Shown in pieces: positions 8,218 to 17,591 of a stretch of 64,000 nt of DNA (position 1 is its first letter; each line of letters begins with the position of its first letter). Position numbers and translations under genes: made by a program. The DNA is from Microvirga flavescens (GTDB taxonomy: Bacteria; Pseudomonadota; Alphaproteobacteria; Rhizobiales; Beijerinckiaceae): positions 186,001 through 250,000 of the forward strand of contig NZ_QMKH01000003.1 of assembly GCF_003290125.1 (NCBI RefSeq). Direction: 5' to 3'. Below the pieces are notes generated by a model that was not told where the DNA came from, made no database searches, and saw only the letters and a program-made list of their open reading frames with translations.

Positions 8218-9831
8218 TTACCCCGCTTTCAAGAAATGTACTCCGGGATCGGAGTCTATGATGGAACGAACATTCGAGCCGTCATCGGTCGCAAGCGACC
8301 GGCCCGCCTCGATGGGAAGATCAATATGGATGCCTGCGCCGTCGGAGACGGACACGTGGCCTCCATGCAGAACGACAAGCGCGCGGACGAGCGCGAGACG
8401 AAGCTCGACCTCCGGATCCTGCGCATTCTTGATGGCGTCGAAACTGCGGCGCGACACACCAATGCTGAAGGACAGGTTGCGCCCATCGACACGCGCATCG
8501 ACAGCAACCTCGCCCCCCTCCTCGGCACGCATGAGCACATTCGACAATGCGTGATGGAAGATTTGGCCAAGCGCCTTGCGGTCCGCGTGTATCAACGGCA
8601 GCGCGGATGAAACCTCGCGACGAATGGTGACGCGAGCCTGCCGCGAAACCTCCATCAACGACTCGCAGCATTCATCGAGACAGGCAGCGACATCGACAGC
8701 TTCATACGCCAAGGCGCGGCTGCCGGATTCAACCGATGCAAGTTCGAGAAAAGCGCCCACGGTTTCGGTCATTCTCTCCGAAGTCTTTCTCATGACATCG
8801 GCATAGTCCTTGCGGTGCACGAGAGCGCCGCGCCCTGTCATGAGCCGGGCGTACCCGTGAATGTCGTTCAACGGCTTGCGCAGCGCGCGGCCAGCCATAT
8901 CGAGAAGTTGCGCACGGTGTTCCGCTTCCGCGACAGCCTCGCGGCGAGCCGCCTCAATGCCGTCCAACTCGTCCTGATGCTCGCCGATATCGCGCATAAC
9001 CGAGACGACGATAGCCTTCTCGTCATCGGAGTGCGGCAACCGATAGGCGCGCATGTCGAGCAAGACCGTCGCGGGTTCCGCCTCGGAGGCTCCGCTCCGC
9101 ACGCGCAACCGCGCCCGCGCGGACTTGGAGCCATGAGCTGCATCGCTCAACGCCTTCAGATAGGCAGGCCGGTCGGCCACATGAATGCGTTGGAACAGGC
9201 CGATGCCGCGCAGCGTCGCTGCGGGCGCTCCCAAAACCCGCACCGATCCGCTGCTCGCGCGAAGAACCGCGCCCATGCCGTCGTGCCAGGTCACCACGTC
9301 ATCAATCGTCGAGAGAAGATCAGCCTCGCGCCTTTCGCCGGAAAGGGCCGCGCGGCGAAGCGCGTCTTCCACACGCCGGACGGAAAACGCATGGGCGGCC
9401 ATGTGGCCAAAAAAAAGAGCGATGCCACTGCCGAAAAGAACTTCCGCACCAACCGACGAAGTGTCGCTGCGCGAAAGAGCAAAAGCGGCAAGGGCCACAA
9501 GAGCGGCGAGTGTTACCGCAGACAAAACCCGAGCGGCGGCGAACGAGCGGAAACGCAGCGCGACGGCGATAGCGCCGATCTGGCTCAGCACGAACATCAC
9601 GACGGCGGCTTCGAGGAGGCCGGGCGATGCCGCTTGCATCAGGGCAAGAGGAAACAACGCGACAAGACCAGCGAGCGCGGCGACGCACCGCGCTACGATG
9701 AACCTCTGCTGCGGCAGGGCCGACAACGGGTCCGCGCCCGAAGGATTCGGCAAAACCCCTTCGAGCCACTCATCGACCCAGCCCCATGTAGAATTCGTCA
9801 GCAAGTCGCAACCACATCCTTGAGGGACCAT
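8218..9831 (-). CDS. Degenerate membrane histidine kinase (phosphoacceptor His and G boxes missing)
   Basis: The 537-residue protein has four predicted membrane spans in residues about 40-150, a PAS-like domain (starting near LLSTIDDVVTWHD), a coiled linker and a kinase-like C-terminus. The DHp helix reads AGRALRKPLNDIHGYA where active kinases have SHELRTPLN, so the phosphoacceptor His is Arg315. The ATPase half keeps an N-box remnant (FHHALSNVL), but the G1 position reads FSIGVSRRSF with no DxGxG, and the G2 glycines are replaced (VELRLALVRALVV). It is therefore probably a pseudokinase acting by binding, as DivL does in Caulobacter through a different substitution. The ATG at 9831 has GGAGCGGGG upstream. 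Confidence 0.85.
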   Translation of the reverse strand: MVPQGCGCDLLTNSTWGWVDEWLEGVLPNPSGADPLSALPQQRFIVARCVAALAGLVALFPLALMQAASPGLLEAAVVMFVLSQIGAIAVALRFRSFAAARVLSAVTLAALVALAAFALSRSDTSSVGAEVLFGSGIALFFGHMAAHAFSVRRVEDALRRAALSGERREADLLSTIDDVVTWHDGMGAVLRASSGSVRVLGAPAATLRGIGLFQRIHVADRPAYLKALSDAAHGSKSARARLRVRSGASEAEPATVLLDMRAYRLPHSDDEKAIVVSVMRDIGEHQDELDGIEAARREAVAEAEHRAQLLDMAGRALRKPLNDIHGYARLMTGRGALVHRKDYADVMRKTSERMTETVGAFLELASVESGSRALAYEAVDVAACLDECCESLMEVSRQARVTIRREVSSALPLIHADRKALGQIFHHALSNVLMRAEEGGEVAVDARVDGRNLSFSIGVSRRSFDAIKNAQDPEVELRLALVRALVVLHGGHVSVSDGAGIHIDLPIEAGRSLATDDGSNVRSIIDSDPGVHFLKAG

Positions 9832-10099
9832 GATCCCCCGCTCCAGACGTCGACGACCGTGCCAGAGGCCGCTTAAGCGAAACCTAAAGATTGAACCCCG
9901 GCCGCGGAGCGGCGAAGGCCAAAACGGTCTGGCAGAGCGCACCGTCTTTCGATTTATCTTGCTCGTGCAATGAATTAGCGCCTGTAAAGGTTTCGTTCAG
10001 GCTATTTCCATGTCCTTGGCAAAGGCCCTACGCCGTATCGCGTCGACTCGTTATGGTTGCAGAGTGCGCCCAAACCCGGCGCGATCGCGATTGCTGGCC

Positions 10100-10441
10100 A
10101 TGTTTTCTCTGTTGCGTACCGTCGCCGTCATCGGCGTGATCTTCTACCTCTCCCCCGTCCGGACGGAGGATGCGTTGCCATCTTTCGCCTCGTGGTTCGG
10201 CTGGCCCGAGGAAAAGGTCGCCGCCAAGCACGAGACCGCCGAGGACAGCCCGGCAAGACTCGAGACGATGTGGCAGGCCCTGCCGGAGGGCGCCAAGCAG
10301 GCGATCCTGGCCAAGATCATGTCCGAATCCGGCCTCACCGCGTCCACAACGAAGCCGCAGGCCGCCCCGTCCGATACCCTTCACACGGACGACAAGAAGG
10401 CCGCCTGGCGCGGCAGTGAGCCGCAAAAGCCGCGCTCCTGA
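10100..10441 (+). CDS. Small membrane-anchored or exported hypothetical protein
   Basis: The 113-residue product starts MFSLLRTVAVIGVIFYLSPV, an N-terminal membrane anchor or uncleaved signal, followed by a charged, low-complexity region with a short helix (ARLETMWQALPEGAKQAILAKI). No known domain is recognised. An in-frame ATG at 10010 would add 30 basic residues. The 10100 start is preferred because it puts the hydrophobic segment at the N-terminus. It is divergent from the pseudokinase operon and precedes sufE by 60 bases. Confidence 0.55.
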   Translation: MFSLLRTVAVIGVIFYLSPVRTEDALPSFASWFGWPEEKVAAKHETAEDSPARLETMWQALPEGAKQAILAKIMSESGLTASTTKPQAAPSDTLHTDDKKAAWRGSEPQKPRS

Positions 10442-10501
10442 TCCATCGCCAAACACGGCAGCGATGATTATATGAGCGTCATCTGAATTTCCTGGGACGC
10501 C

Positions 10502-10927
10502 ATGCCGCTTTCGTTTGACGAAATCCTCGCGAGTTTCGAACTCCTCGACGATTGGGAGGAGCGCTATCGCTATCTCATCGAACTCGGGCGCCTCATGGAG
10601 CCGCTGCCTGCCGAGGCTTATTCGGACACCAACAAGGTGCAGGGCTGCGCCAGCCAGGTCTGGCTGGAAACGCGGTTCGAACCTTCCGCCAACGGGCCGG
10701 TGCTCCACGTGCGCGGCGACAGCGACGCCCATATCGTGAAGGGCCTCGTTGCTTTGCTGACGGCCCTTTACAACGGCAAGACCGCCTCTGAGATTCTCGC
10801 AACCGACGCCCTCGGGCTGTTCAAGGAACTGGGCCTTGCGGAGCATCTGACGCCGCAACGGTCCAACGGCGTCAGATCGATGGTCGCCCGCATCCGGCAG
10901 GATGCCCAAGCGATGGCCGGCACTTAA
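10502..10927 (+). CDS. sufE: SufE family sulfur acceptor protein
   Basis: SufE accepts sulfane sulfur from the cysteine desulfurase SufS on a conserved cysteine and passes it to the SufBCD scaffold during iron-sulfur cluster assembly. Here that residue is Cys49 in NKVQGCASQVWL. The protein is 141 residues, the usual size, with typical helices (ILASFELLDDWEERYRYLIE; TPQRSNGVRSMVARIR). No other suf gene lies in the window, so this is a stand-alone copy that may serve SufS or another desulfurase. Confidence 0.93.
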   Translation: MPLSFDEILASFELLDDWEERYRYLIELGRLMEPLPAEAYSDTNKVQGCASQVWLETRFEPSANGPVLHVRGDSDAHIVKGLVALLTALYNGKTASEILATDALGLFKELGLAEHLTPQRSNGVRSMVARIRQDAQAMAGT

Positions 10928-10947
10928 AGAATCAAAAGAATCATAGG

Positions 10948-11919
10948 TTAAACCACCCTTCCCCCTTCGATCACCACGGCCTGCCATGTCCTGATGCCTC
11001 GGGAGGCTTTGGGGCCGTGCGCCGTCGTTTCCAGGCCGTAATGCTCGGCGAGGCGGGCCAGGGCGAGCTTGACCACGACCTTACCGGAGCGCGGCGGCCA
11101 GCTCCTCTCCCGCTCGATCAACTCAAGTCCTTTCAAAAAGCCGCATAGATCGAGAAGAAGATCGGCCATGTCGCCACCGACGGCATCGAAGGCGTGGCGG
11201 ATTCGTTGGCGGGCGGCGACCATGCGGTCCGTAGCGTGGGATGGTGATTGCCCTGCGCCCCCACGCGGAACCGCATCCCAGCGGGCCGTCACCCCCGGCA
11301 GCAAGCCCGCGAGAGCGATGTCGGCGCGAAGACGCTCCCCCGCTTGATGGGAAGCATCGTCGATCATCGGGCTACCGTCCTTGTTCTTGCGGCGGCGCAG
11401 CCAGTCGAGCGGGCTCTCCTCGCCATTGACGCGCACCCGCGCCCTCTCGCCGGCACCGGTCTCGACCTCGGCTTCAACCGTCTCACCGTGCTGCTCGCGA
11501 AAACCCTCCTCGGAGGACGAGGCCGCGAGGCGTCGCAGATAAGCCCGCCCGGCCTGCGTGATGCAAAGCTTGCGACGCTCGCTTCCGCCGCGCTCCCAGC
11601 GCGCAACATCGTGCCGGACGAGAATTTCCGCTGTCTGCGTGCTGAAGCGCCCCGCTCCAATGGAAATGCCGCCTCTGGAGCGCCTGGAGACGCTCACGCT
11701 CCTCTCATCGGCTTCGATGACAGCCGTGACATTCTCGCCTGCGAGGATGTCGAGCAGGCGCGCTGCCTCACGCGGCAGAGCTTGTTCCGTTTGCGGCCTG
11801 CCTTGCTCGCGAATGCGGGTGCCCCGGTCGCGTGGGCGTACGCCGCGCCGCCTTGCCCCATCGCGAGATGTGACGGAAACCCCGGACGTTCCGTTCTCAA
11901 AATCATCATTTTTGTTCAT
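10948..11919 (-). CDS. DUF6456 domain protein, probable DNA-associated protein
   Basis: The 323-residue protein starts with a basic disordered region. A winged-helix-like segment follows (EAARLLDILAGENVTAVIE to KLCITQAGRAYLRRL). The C-terminal DUF6456 domain begins SPLDWLRRRKNKDGSPMI and includes HQAGERLRADIALAGLLPG and VGGDMADLLLDLCGFLKGLE. The family is alphaproteobacterial and not characterised. DNA binding is inferred from the helix-turn-helix-like part. The ATG at 11919 is preceded by AAGAGA. A short GC-rich hairpin (11945-11960) lies in its leader. Confidence 0.8.
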   Translation of the reverse strand: MNKNDDFENGTSGVSVTSRDGARRRGVRPRDRGTRIREQGRPQTEQALPREAARLLDILAGENVTAVIEADERSVSVSRRSRGGISIGAGRFSTQTAEILVRHDVARWERGGSERRKLCITQAGRAYLRRLAASSSEEGFREQHGETVEAEVETGAGERARVRVNGEESPLDWLRRRKNKDGSPMIDDASHQAGERLRADIALAGLLPGVTARWDAVPRGGAGQSPSHATDRMVAARQRIRHAFDAVGGDMADLLLDLCGFLKGLELIERERSWPPRSGKVVVKLALARLAEHYGLETTAHGPKASRGIRTWQAVVIEGGRVV

Positions 11920-12087
11920 GTTTTGTTCTCTTAAAAAATATCAACGGGGACGAGTCCCCGGGGCGCTTTATGGTGAAGGAACGCGCTCCAGTGTCAAGGC
12001 GGAAGACCTGCCTCCCGCAAAGGTTGTGAATACGCCCGCGGGAATCCCTGACGGGCCAAGGCTTTCCCCGAAGCTTTCATTTCCGAA

Positions 12088-12115
12088 ACGAAAAAGCCGC
12101 CCCGAAGGGCGGCTT
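12088..12115 (-). terminator. Rho-independent terminator of the mucR-type gene
   Basis: A 9-bp stem (12094-12102 with 12107-12115) with a 4-base loop is followed by TTTTT on the minus strand. It sits 30 bases after the MucR stop. Confidence 0.88.
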
Positions 12116-12145
12116 GAACGATCAGGCGAACCTGGCCGGCTTGGC

Positions 12146-12574
12146 TTAGCCGCGCGAGGAACGGCGCTTGCGGCGCTGCTGGCCGAGGCCCATTTCCTTG
12201 GCGAGCTCGGAGCGAGCCTTGGCGTAGTTCGGAGCAACCATCGGATAATCGACCGGCAGGCCCCACTTCTCGCGGTATTGCTCGGGAGTCATGTTGTACT
12301 GCGTGCGCAGGTGGCGCTTCAGCGACTTGAACTTCTTACCGTCTTCCAGGCAGACAATGTAATCCGGCGTCACCGACTTCTTGAGCGGAACGGCGGGCTT
12401 GGGAGCTTCGGCAGGAGCCTCGACAGTTCCACCGCCAACGCGCAGCAAGGCGGAATGCACATCGCTGATAAGAGCCGGCAAGTCGCCGGACGGCACGGAA
12501 TTGTTGCTCACGTATGCAGAAACAATATCTGCAGCCAACTCAATGTAGTTCGCCGTGGCGAGAGTGTCGCTCAT
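12146..12574 (-). CDS. MucR/Ros family zinc-finger regulator with altered second His position
   Basis: The 142-residue protein is a Ros/MucR regulator, a family that controls exopolysaccharide, motility and cell-cycle genes in Hyphomicrobiales by binding AT-rich DNA. The N-terminal oligomerisation region ([15 protein letters not shown]) and the zinc-finger core ([19 protein letters not shown]) are clear. Metal ligands Cys75, Asp78 and His88 are present. The position usually filled by a second His (RTHY or THH in relatives) is Gln92-Tyr93. Zinc coordination may thus be altered or absent, as in some Mesorhizobium Ml proteins. The ATG at 12574 gives the standard family N-terminus; an upstream in-frame start is not supported. 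Confidence 0.93.
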   Translation of the reverse strand: MSDTLATANYIELAADIVSAYVSNNSVPSGDLPALISDVHSALLRVGGGTVEAPAEAPKPAVPLKKSVTPDYIVCLEDGKKFKSLKRHLRTQYNMTPEQYREKWGLPVDYPMVAPNYAKARSELAKEMGLGQQRRKRRSSRG

Positions 12575-13008
12575 AATAGTCTTATTCCTTTCTGGTCTTC
12601 GAGGCGACCCGAACAATGCTTGAGGACCAACAACCGGAGATTTCACCGAAAGCAGCGCTTATTCACGTCCCGACCAGCTTGTCTGATGGGCTTCACAGAG
12701 CTGAAACCATGATCCTTCGCTCACGTATGTCAATTTTTGAGCGCTGACAAGATATGAACGACGAAAACTTTGCAAAACTGTATATCAACTTGATTCGGCA
12801 AATAAACGAGGCAAAACCGGGCCCCATATAACAAGACAGGAAGCCCATGCAAAATTGGTATACTTAATCCCTTAGGATTGCAAAGCGCGCATGGAATATT
12901 GCATTCTCACCTTGAATCAATCGTAAATTTCCCAACCGCGCCCTAAGCTTAAAGCTCGGGATTGAGCGATTTTTGCTTAATCGAGCTTCTCTCTTCGGAA
13001 TCCTTCCC
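12575..13008. other. 434-base AT-rich intergenic region upstream of the mucR-type gene
   Basis: No established gene is present. The centre (about 12720-12860) is markedly AT-rich with several TA steps, as expected for Ros/MucR autoregulatory targets. A TTGACA lies at 12733-12728 on the minus strand, but the -10 at normal spacing is poor. On the plus strand 12754-12831 is an open 25-codon frame starting MNDENFAKLYINLIRQ, amphipathic in character but with a weak ribosome site. It is listed only as a possibility. Confidence 0.4.
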
Positions 13009-15120
13009 ATGAAAATCGAAGATCTTGCCGCAATGTCCCTGCCCCCGGCCCAGGTTTGTCCTCGCAAGCCTCACATGCTCTCGCTTTACGGGGTCGAGAT
13101 TCAGGACGATTACGCATGGATCAAGGCCGAGAACTGGAAAGAAGTCCTGAAGGATCCCGACGTCCTCGATCCGCAGATCAGGGCTTACCTCGATGCGGAG
13201 AACGCCTATGCGAAAGCGGCGTTCAAAGGGACGGCGGATTTGCAGAAGCGCCTGATCGCCGAGATGCGCGGGCGCATCAAGGAGGACGATTCGTCCGTTC
13301 CGGAAAATGACGGCGCTTACGCCTACTTCACTCGCTACCGCGACGGCGGGCAGCATCCGATCGTCTGCAGGTCGGCGCGCGGCGGAGGTGAGGATACGGT
13401 TCTGCTTGATGGCGACAAGGAAGGCGAAGGCCAGGCCTTCTTCGATCTCGGCGGCGCGGAGCATTCTTCCGATCACCGTTACCTTGCCTGGGGCGCGGAC
13501 ATCAAAGGTTCGGAATACTTCACCATGCGCGTTCGCGAGATCGCGACGGGAAAGGATTTATCCGACGAAGTCACCGGCACGTCGGGCGACGCGGTCTGGC
13601 TGGGAGATTCATCCGGCTTCTACTACGTGGAACTTGACGAAAACCACCGCCCCGTACGCGTGCGCCTGCACCGTCTCGGCACACCCGCCAGTGATGACGC
13701 GGTGATCTACGAGGAGAGCGATCCCGGCTTTTTCGTCAATATCAGCGCAACGCAATCGGACGCCTATGTCCTGATCGAGGCGAGCGACCACGAAACGTCC
13801 GAGGTCTGGCTCATCGACCGCGCCGATCCCGCCGGCACGCCGCGTGTCGTGGAGCCGAGAACGCCCGGCCTGCGTTACGATGTCGAGCACCATGGCGATC
13901 AGCTCATCATCGTCACGAACGCGGACGGCGCGGAGGACTTCAAGATCATGACCGTGCCCGTCGCCACGCCGGGGCGGGCTTTCTGGCGCGATCTCATCCC
14001 GGACCGCAAGGGCATCATGATCCTCTTTACGGTCGCGCTCGCGCGGCATCTCGTGCGCCTGGAGCGCGAGGACGCGAAGCCCCGCATCGTGATCCGGGAA
14101 TTCGCAACGGGCCGCGAGGAAACCATCGCCTTCGAGGAAGAGGCCTATTCGCTGAGCATCGACCCCGGCTACGAGTTCGACACCACCATCATCCGCTACC
14201 GCTATTCCTCGCTGACGACGCCGAGCGAAGTCATCGACTACGATCTCGCCACCGGCACGAGAACCTTGCGCAAGCGTCAGGAAGTTCCCAGCGGCCACGA
14301 CAAGGCGAACTACGTGACGCGCCGCATCTTCGCGACAGCGCCGGACGGCGAGAGCGTGCCGGTATCGCTGCTTCATCATCGCGACACCGCCATCGACGGC
14401 AGTGCGCCCTGCCTTCTCTACGGCTACGGCTCCTACGGCATGTCGATCCCGGCGAGCTTCCGCACGAACATCCTGTCCCTCGTCGACAGGGGCTTCGTCT
14501 TTGCCATCGCCCATATTCGCGGCGGCACGGAAAAAGGCTGGCGCTGGTATCTCGATGGCAAACGCGAGAAAAAGCCCAATACCTTCACCGATTTCATCGC
14601 CTGCGGACACGCTCTCGCCGATGCGCGCTACTCGAGCCGTGGGCGGATCGTGGCGCATGGCGGCAGCGCAGGCGGCATGCTCATGGGCGCCGTCGCCAAT
14701 CTCGCTCCCGAGCTTTTCGCGGGCATCGTAGCCGAGGTTCCCTTCGTCGATGTGCTCAACACGATGCTCGATGCAGAGCTGCCGCTGACGCCGCCCGAAT
14801 GGCCCGAATGGGGCAATCCGGGAGAGGACGAAGCTGCGTTCCGCACGATCCTGTCCTATTCGCCCTACGACAACGTCAAGGCGCAGCACTATCCCGCCAT
14901 CCTGGCGTTGGGCGGATTGACCGATCCACGGGTGACCTACTGGGAGCCTGCCAAATGGGTTGCCCGCCTGCGCGCGACGATGACCGGCGGCGGTCCGGTC
15001 GTACTCAGGCTCAACATGGAGGCCGGTCACGGCGGCGCCGCCGGGCGCTTCGACAGGCTTGAAGAGGTGGCGCTGACATATGCCTTCGCCCTCAGGAGCG
15101 TCACCGGCTTTGAGGCTTGA
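13009..15120 (+). CDS. ptrB: S9 family prolyl oligopeptidase / oligopeptidase B
   Basis: This is a cytoplasmic serine peptidase of 703 residues that cleaves short peptides, usually after basic residues in the oligopeptidase B branch. An N-terminal seven-blade beta-propeller starts after PRKPHMLSLYGVEIQDDYAW. The C-terminal alpha/beta hydrolase domain has the triad Ser553 (GGSAGG), Asp639 (GLTDPRV) and His674 (AGHGG). YGYGSYG and AHIRGGTEKGW around the oxyanion hole are typical of oligopeptidase B. The ATG at 13009 replaces a TTG 36 bases upstream. The gene is not obviously in an operon. Confidence 0.92.
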   Translation: MKIEDLAAMSLPPAQVCPRKPHMLSLYGVEIQDDYAWIKAENWKEVLKDPDVLDPQIRAYLDAENAYAKAAFKGTADLQKRLIAEMRGRIKEDDSSVPENDGAYAYFTRYRDGGQHPIVCRSARGGGEDTVLLDGDKEGEGQAFFDLGGAEHSSDHRYLAWGADIKGSEYFTMRVREIATGKDLSDEVTGTSGDAVWLGDSSGFYYVELDENHRPVRVRLHRLGTPASDDAVIYEESDPGFFVNISATQSDAYVLIEASDHETSEVWLIDRADPAGTPRVVEPRTPGLRYDVEHHGDQLIIVTNADGAEDFKIMTVPVATPGRAFWRDLIPDRKGIMILFTVALARHLVRLEREDAKPRIVIREFATGREETIAFEEEAYSLSIDPGYEFDTTIIRYRYSSLTTPSEVIDYDLATGTRTLRKRQEVPSGHDKANYVTRRIFATAPDGESVPVSLLHHRDTAIDGSAPCLLYGYGSYGMSIPASFRTNILSLVDRGFVFAIAHIRGGTEKGWRWYLDGKREKKPNTFTDFIACGHALADARYSSRGRIVAHGGSAGGMLMGAVANLAPELFAGIVAEVPFVDVLNTMLDAELPLTPPEWPEWGNPGEDEAAFRTILSYSPYDNVKAQHYPAILALGGLTDPRVTYWEPAKWVARLRATMTGGGPVVLRLNMEAGHGGAAGRFDRLEEVALTYAFALRSVTGFEA

Positions 15121-15214
15121 CGGCATAGCCGCGACCTCCGGTCTATCTTTATCGACTGGAAGGGAATGAAAACGGACCTATTTGAAGGAAAGTTGCATTT
15201 GCGAGTTCTAGTCC

Positions 15215-17587
15215 ATGACCCATTGGAGCGAGCCGCCGGCCACCGGCGGCACACTCACTGAAGAGAGCGATCCAAGGCCGTATTCTGTCGATCCGGGGCG
15301 TCATTTGAACGAGGTGAAAACCGCCCTCGCGCAAAGCCGGGAAGAACTGCGTCTGGCGCTGGCTTCTGCCGAAATAGGCTTCTGGCAATACGATCTCGAA
15401 ACTCGCGAAGTGATGGGCTCCGACGTTTTCCGGAACGAGCTGGGCCTTGCCCGCGACACCCTACTGACGATTGAGAAACTTCAGGAGCGGTGCCATCCGC
15501 AGGATGTGAGGCGTGTCAGGCACGCCATCGAGCGCGCCGTTACCTCGCACAGCGATTACGACACCGCTTGCCGCATCATCCGTACGGACGGCTCCACCGG
15601 GCACCTCGCGCTGAAGGGCTGCGCCATTTACGCCGACGGAAAGCCGATCCGCCTGCTCAGCACCACCCGCCGCATTTCCGATGCGGACCGCGCGGCGAGG
15701 GACGTTGCAGCGGCTCAGCGTCGACGGAAATTTCTTCTCGACCTGCGGGACGACATTCGCGGGCTCGAGGACTCCGCTGCCATCATCGACATCGCCACCC
15801 GCGATCTGGGCATTTTTCTGGCCGCGGATCGGGTTGGGTACGGCGCGGCGCGCTCTGGCGAAACCGTCAATCGGGAATGGAGCAACCGCTCATCCGAGCA
15901 GGCAGATCTCGCCTACGCGCTCGAAGCCGCAGGGTCGACCATCCTGTCGGAACTGGGGCAAGGCCGCACCATCATCATGACCGACGCCGCCAGCGACCCT
16001 CGGCTGGAACCGGATGCGAGAATCCATTATGCCGCCCGCCGCGCGCGATCGGCCATTCTGGTCCCCCTCATCAAGAGTGGCCGCCTCACCGCTTCGCTCT
16101 ACGTTTCCGCGAACAGGCCTCACGCCTTTTCTGCGGATGATGCGACACTCGCCGAGGAAGTTGCAGAACGCATATGGGATGCCGCCGAACGCGCACTGGC
16201 AGAAGGCGAGTTGCGTGAAAGCCAAGCGCGGTTGCGGATCGTCGCCGAAACGCTTCCCGCGCTTGTCTGGATCGTGACCCCCGATCTCGAACTCGTCTAC
16301 GCCAATGCGCGCTGGAGCCGGTATGCCGGCCTGCCCGAGAACGAGTCTCTCGGGTTGAGCTGGATGCAGGCTGTCCATCCGGACGACCTCGCCAGGGTCA
16401 TGGAAGATTTCAAAGCCGTTCTGCGTAACCAGTCCGCTTATTCGACAGAGGCGCGCTATCGCAATCGCGACGGCGCCTATCGTTGGCACATGATACGGGC
16501 CGAACCCATTCACGATGCCCGCGGCATGTTCAGGGGCTGGTCCGGCACGAGCGTCGACATTCACGATCTCAAGCGAACGGAAGAAGCCTTGCGCAAGAAC
16601 GAGGCGCAGCTTCGTCTCGCACTTCAGGCCGCCCATATGGGCGTCTGGAACTGGGACCGCACCACCGACGTTCTGGAACTCGCCGAGGGCGCTTCGGAAT
16701 TGTTCGGGCTCGACCCCACGCGCAAGATAACCTGGAGCCAACTCCAGCAGCGCCTCAACCCTGCCGACGCAACCCGGATGACGATGGCTATCGAGCAGGC
16801 GCTTGAAACCGGCGAGTCTTACAATATCGAATACCGGATCACCCGCGAGAACGGGGACGGGCCAATCTGGCTCGCGACGCAAGGCCAGACATCTTACAGC
16901 CCCAATGGCGTTGCCATCGGAATGACCGGCGTCGTGCAGGACATTACGGATCGCAAGCTGGCGGAGGAGCGGCAGAACCTGCTGATCCGCGAACTCCATC
17001 ACCGGGTCAAGAACACCCTTGCCACGGTGCAGGCCATCGTCGGTTCGACCGCGCGCACCACGTCTAGCATCGACGAGTTCTACCAAGGATTCGTTGGGAG
17101 GATCGTGTCGCTTGCCCGTACACACAACCTGCTGACGGAAGACATCTGGCAGAAGGCCTCCCTCGACCAACTGGTGCAGACGGAACTGGGTCCTTACGAC
17201 GACGACGACCGGAACCGCATCACCGTCGACGGACCGCCCGTCGAACTTCCCTCCGAGGCTGCGGTGCCGGTCGGCATGGCGATCCATGAGCTCACCACCA
17301 ACGCGGCAAAGCATGGAGCCCTCTCGACATTCGGCGGGCAGGTCGATGTGCGCTGGCGGCTGGACGAGATTGCCGGCAAGTCCGTTCTCCATTTCAGCTG
17401 GATTGAGCGCGGGGGACCGCGTGTCATCGAGCCGCGGCGACAAGGCTTCGGCTCACGCCTTCTGCGCCGGGTTCTCACCACGCAACTTCAGGCCGATGTG
17501 CATATGGACTTCGCGCAGAGCGGCCTGCAGTTTACGATGACGATGCCGATACCCGGCAAGCCGCCTCTCTTCAACCCGGACCACTGA
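15215..17587 (+). CDS. Multi-PAS/GAF HWE-family sensor histidine kinase
   Basis: This soluble 790-residue sensor has, in order, a PAS domain (about 40-155), a GAF domain (about 190-330), two more PAS domains (about 340-455 and 465-585) and an HWE histidine kinase core. The kinase shows ELHHRVKNTLATVQAI with phosphoacceptor His596, the N-box HELTTNAAKHGALS, and WIERGG supplying the Trp-x-Glu that names the family. No membrane span is seen. HWE kinases with PAS/GAF modules often sense light, redox or small ligands and feed single-domain or PhyR-type response regulators; the signal here is unknown. The isochorismatase gene starts 5 bases after its stop. Confidence 0.93.
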   Translation: MTHWSEPPATGGTLTEESDPRPYSVDPGRHLNEVKTALAQSREELRLALASAEIGFWQYDLETREVMGSDVFRNELGLARDTLLTIEKLQERCHPQDVRRVRHAIERAVTSHSDYDTACRIIRTDGSTGHLALKGCAIYADGKPIRLLSTTRRISDADRAARDVAAAQRRRKFLLDLRDDIRGLEDSAAIIDIATRDLGIFLAADRVGYGAARSGETVNREWSNRSSEQADLAYALEAAGSTILSELGQGRTIIMTDAASDPRLEPDARIHYAARRARSAILVPLIKSGRLTASLYVSANRPHAFSADDATLAEEVAERIWDAAERALAEGELRESQARLRIVAETLPALVWIVTPDLELVYANARWSRYAGLPENESLGLSWMQAVHPDDLARVMEDFKAVLRNQSAYSTEARYRNRDGAYRWHMIRAEPIHDARGMFRGWSGTSVDIHDLKRTEEALRKNEAQLRLALQAAHMGVWNWDRTTDVLELAEGASELFGLDPTRKITWSQLQQRLNPADATRMTMAIEQALETGESYNIEYRITRENGDGPIWLATQGQTSYSPNGVAIGMTGVVQDITDRKLAEERQNLLIRELHHRVKNTLATVQAIVGSTARTTSSIDEFYQGFVGRIVSLARTHNLLTEDIWQKASLDQLVQTELGPYDDDDRNRITVDGPPVELPSEAAVPVGMAIHELTTNAAKHGALSTFGGQVDVRWRLDEIAGKSVLHFSWIERGGPRVIEPRRQGFGSRLLRRVLTTQLQADVHMDFAQSGLQFTMTMPIPGKPPLFNPDH

Positions 17588-17591
17588 CCCG

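Noticed and set aside
12704-12733. Sigma70 promoter for the mucR-type gene
   Set aside because: TTGACA is perfect, but the hexamer at 17- or 18-base spacing does not resemble a -10 element.
13609-15126. 505-codon minus-strand frame opposite the oligopeptidase gene
   Set aside because: The plus-strand frame has a full catalytic triad and family motifs. Long antisense frames are expected in GC-rich codon-biased genes. Similar antisense frames at 15890-17443, 28474-30423, 31682-32872 and 37096-38814 were dropped for the same reason.
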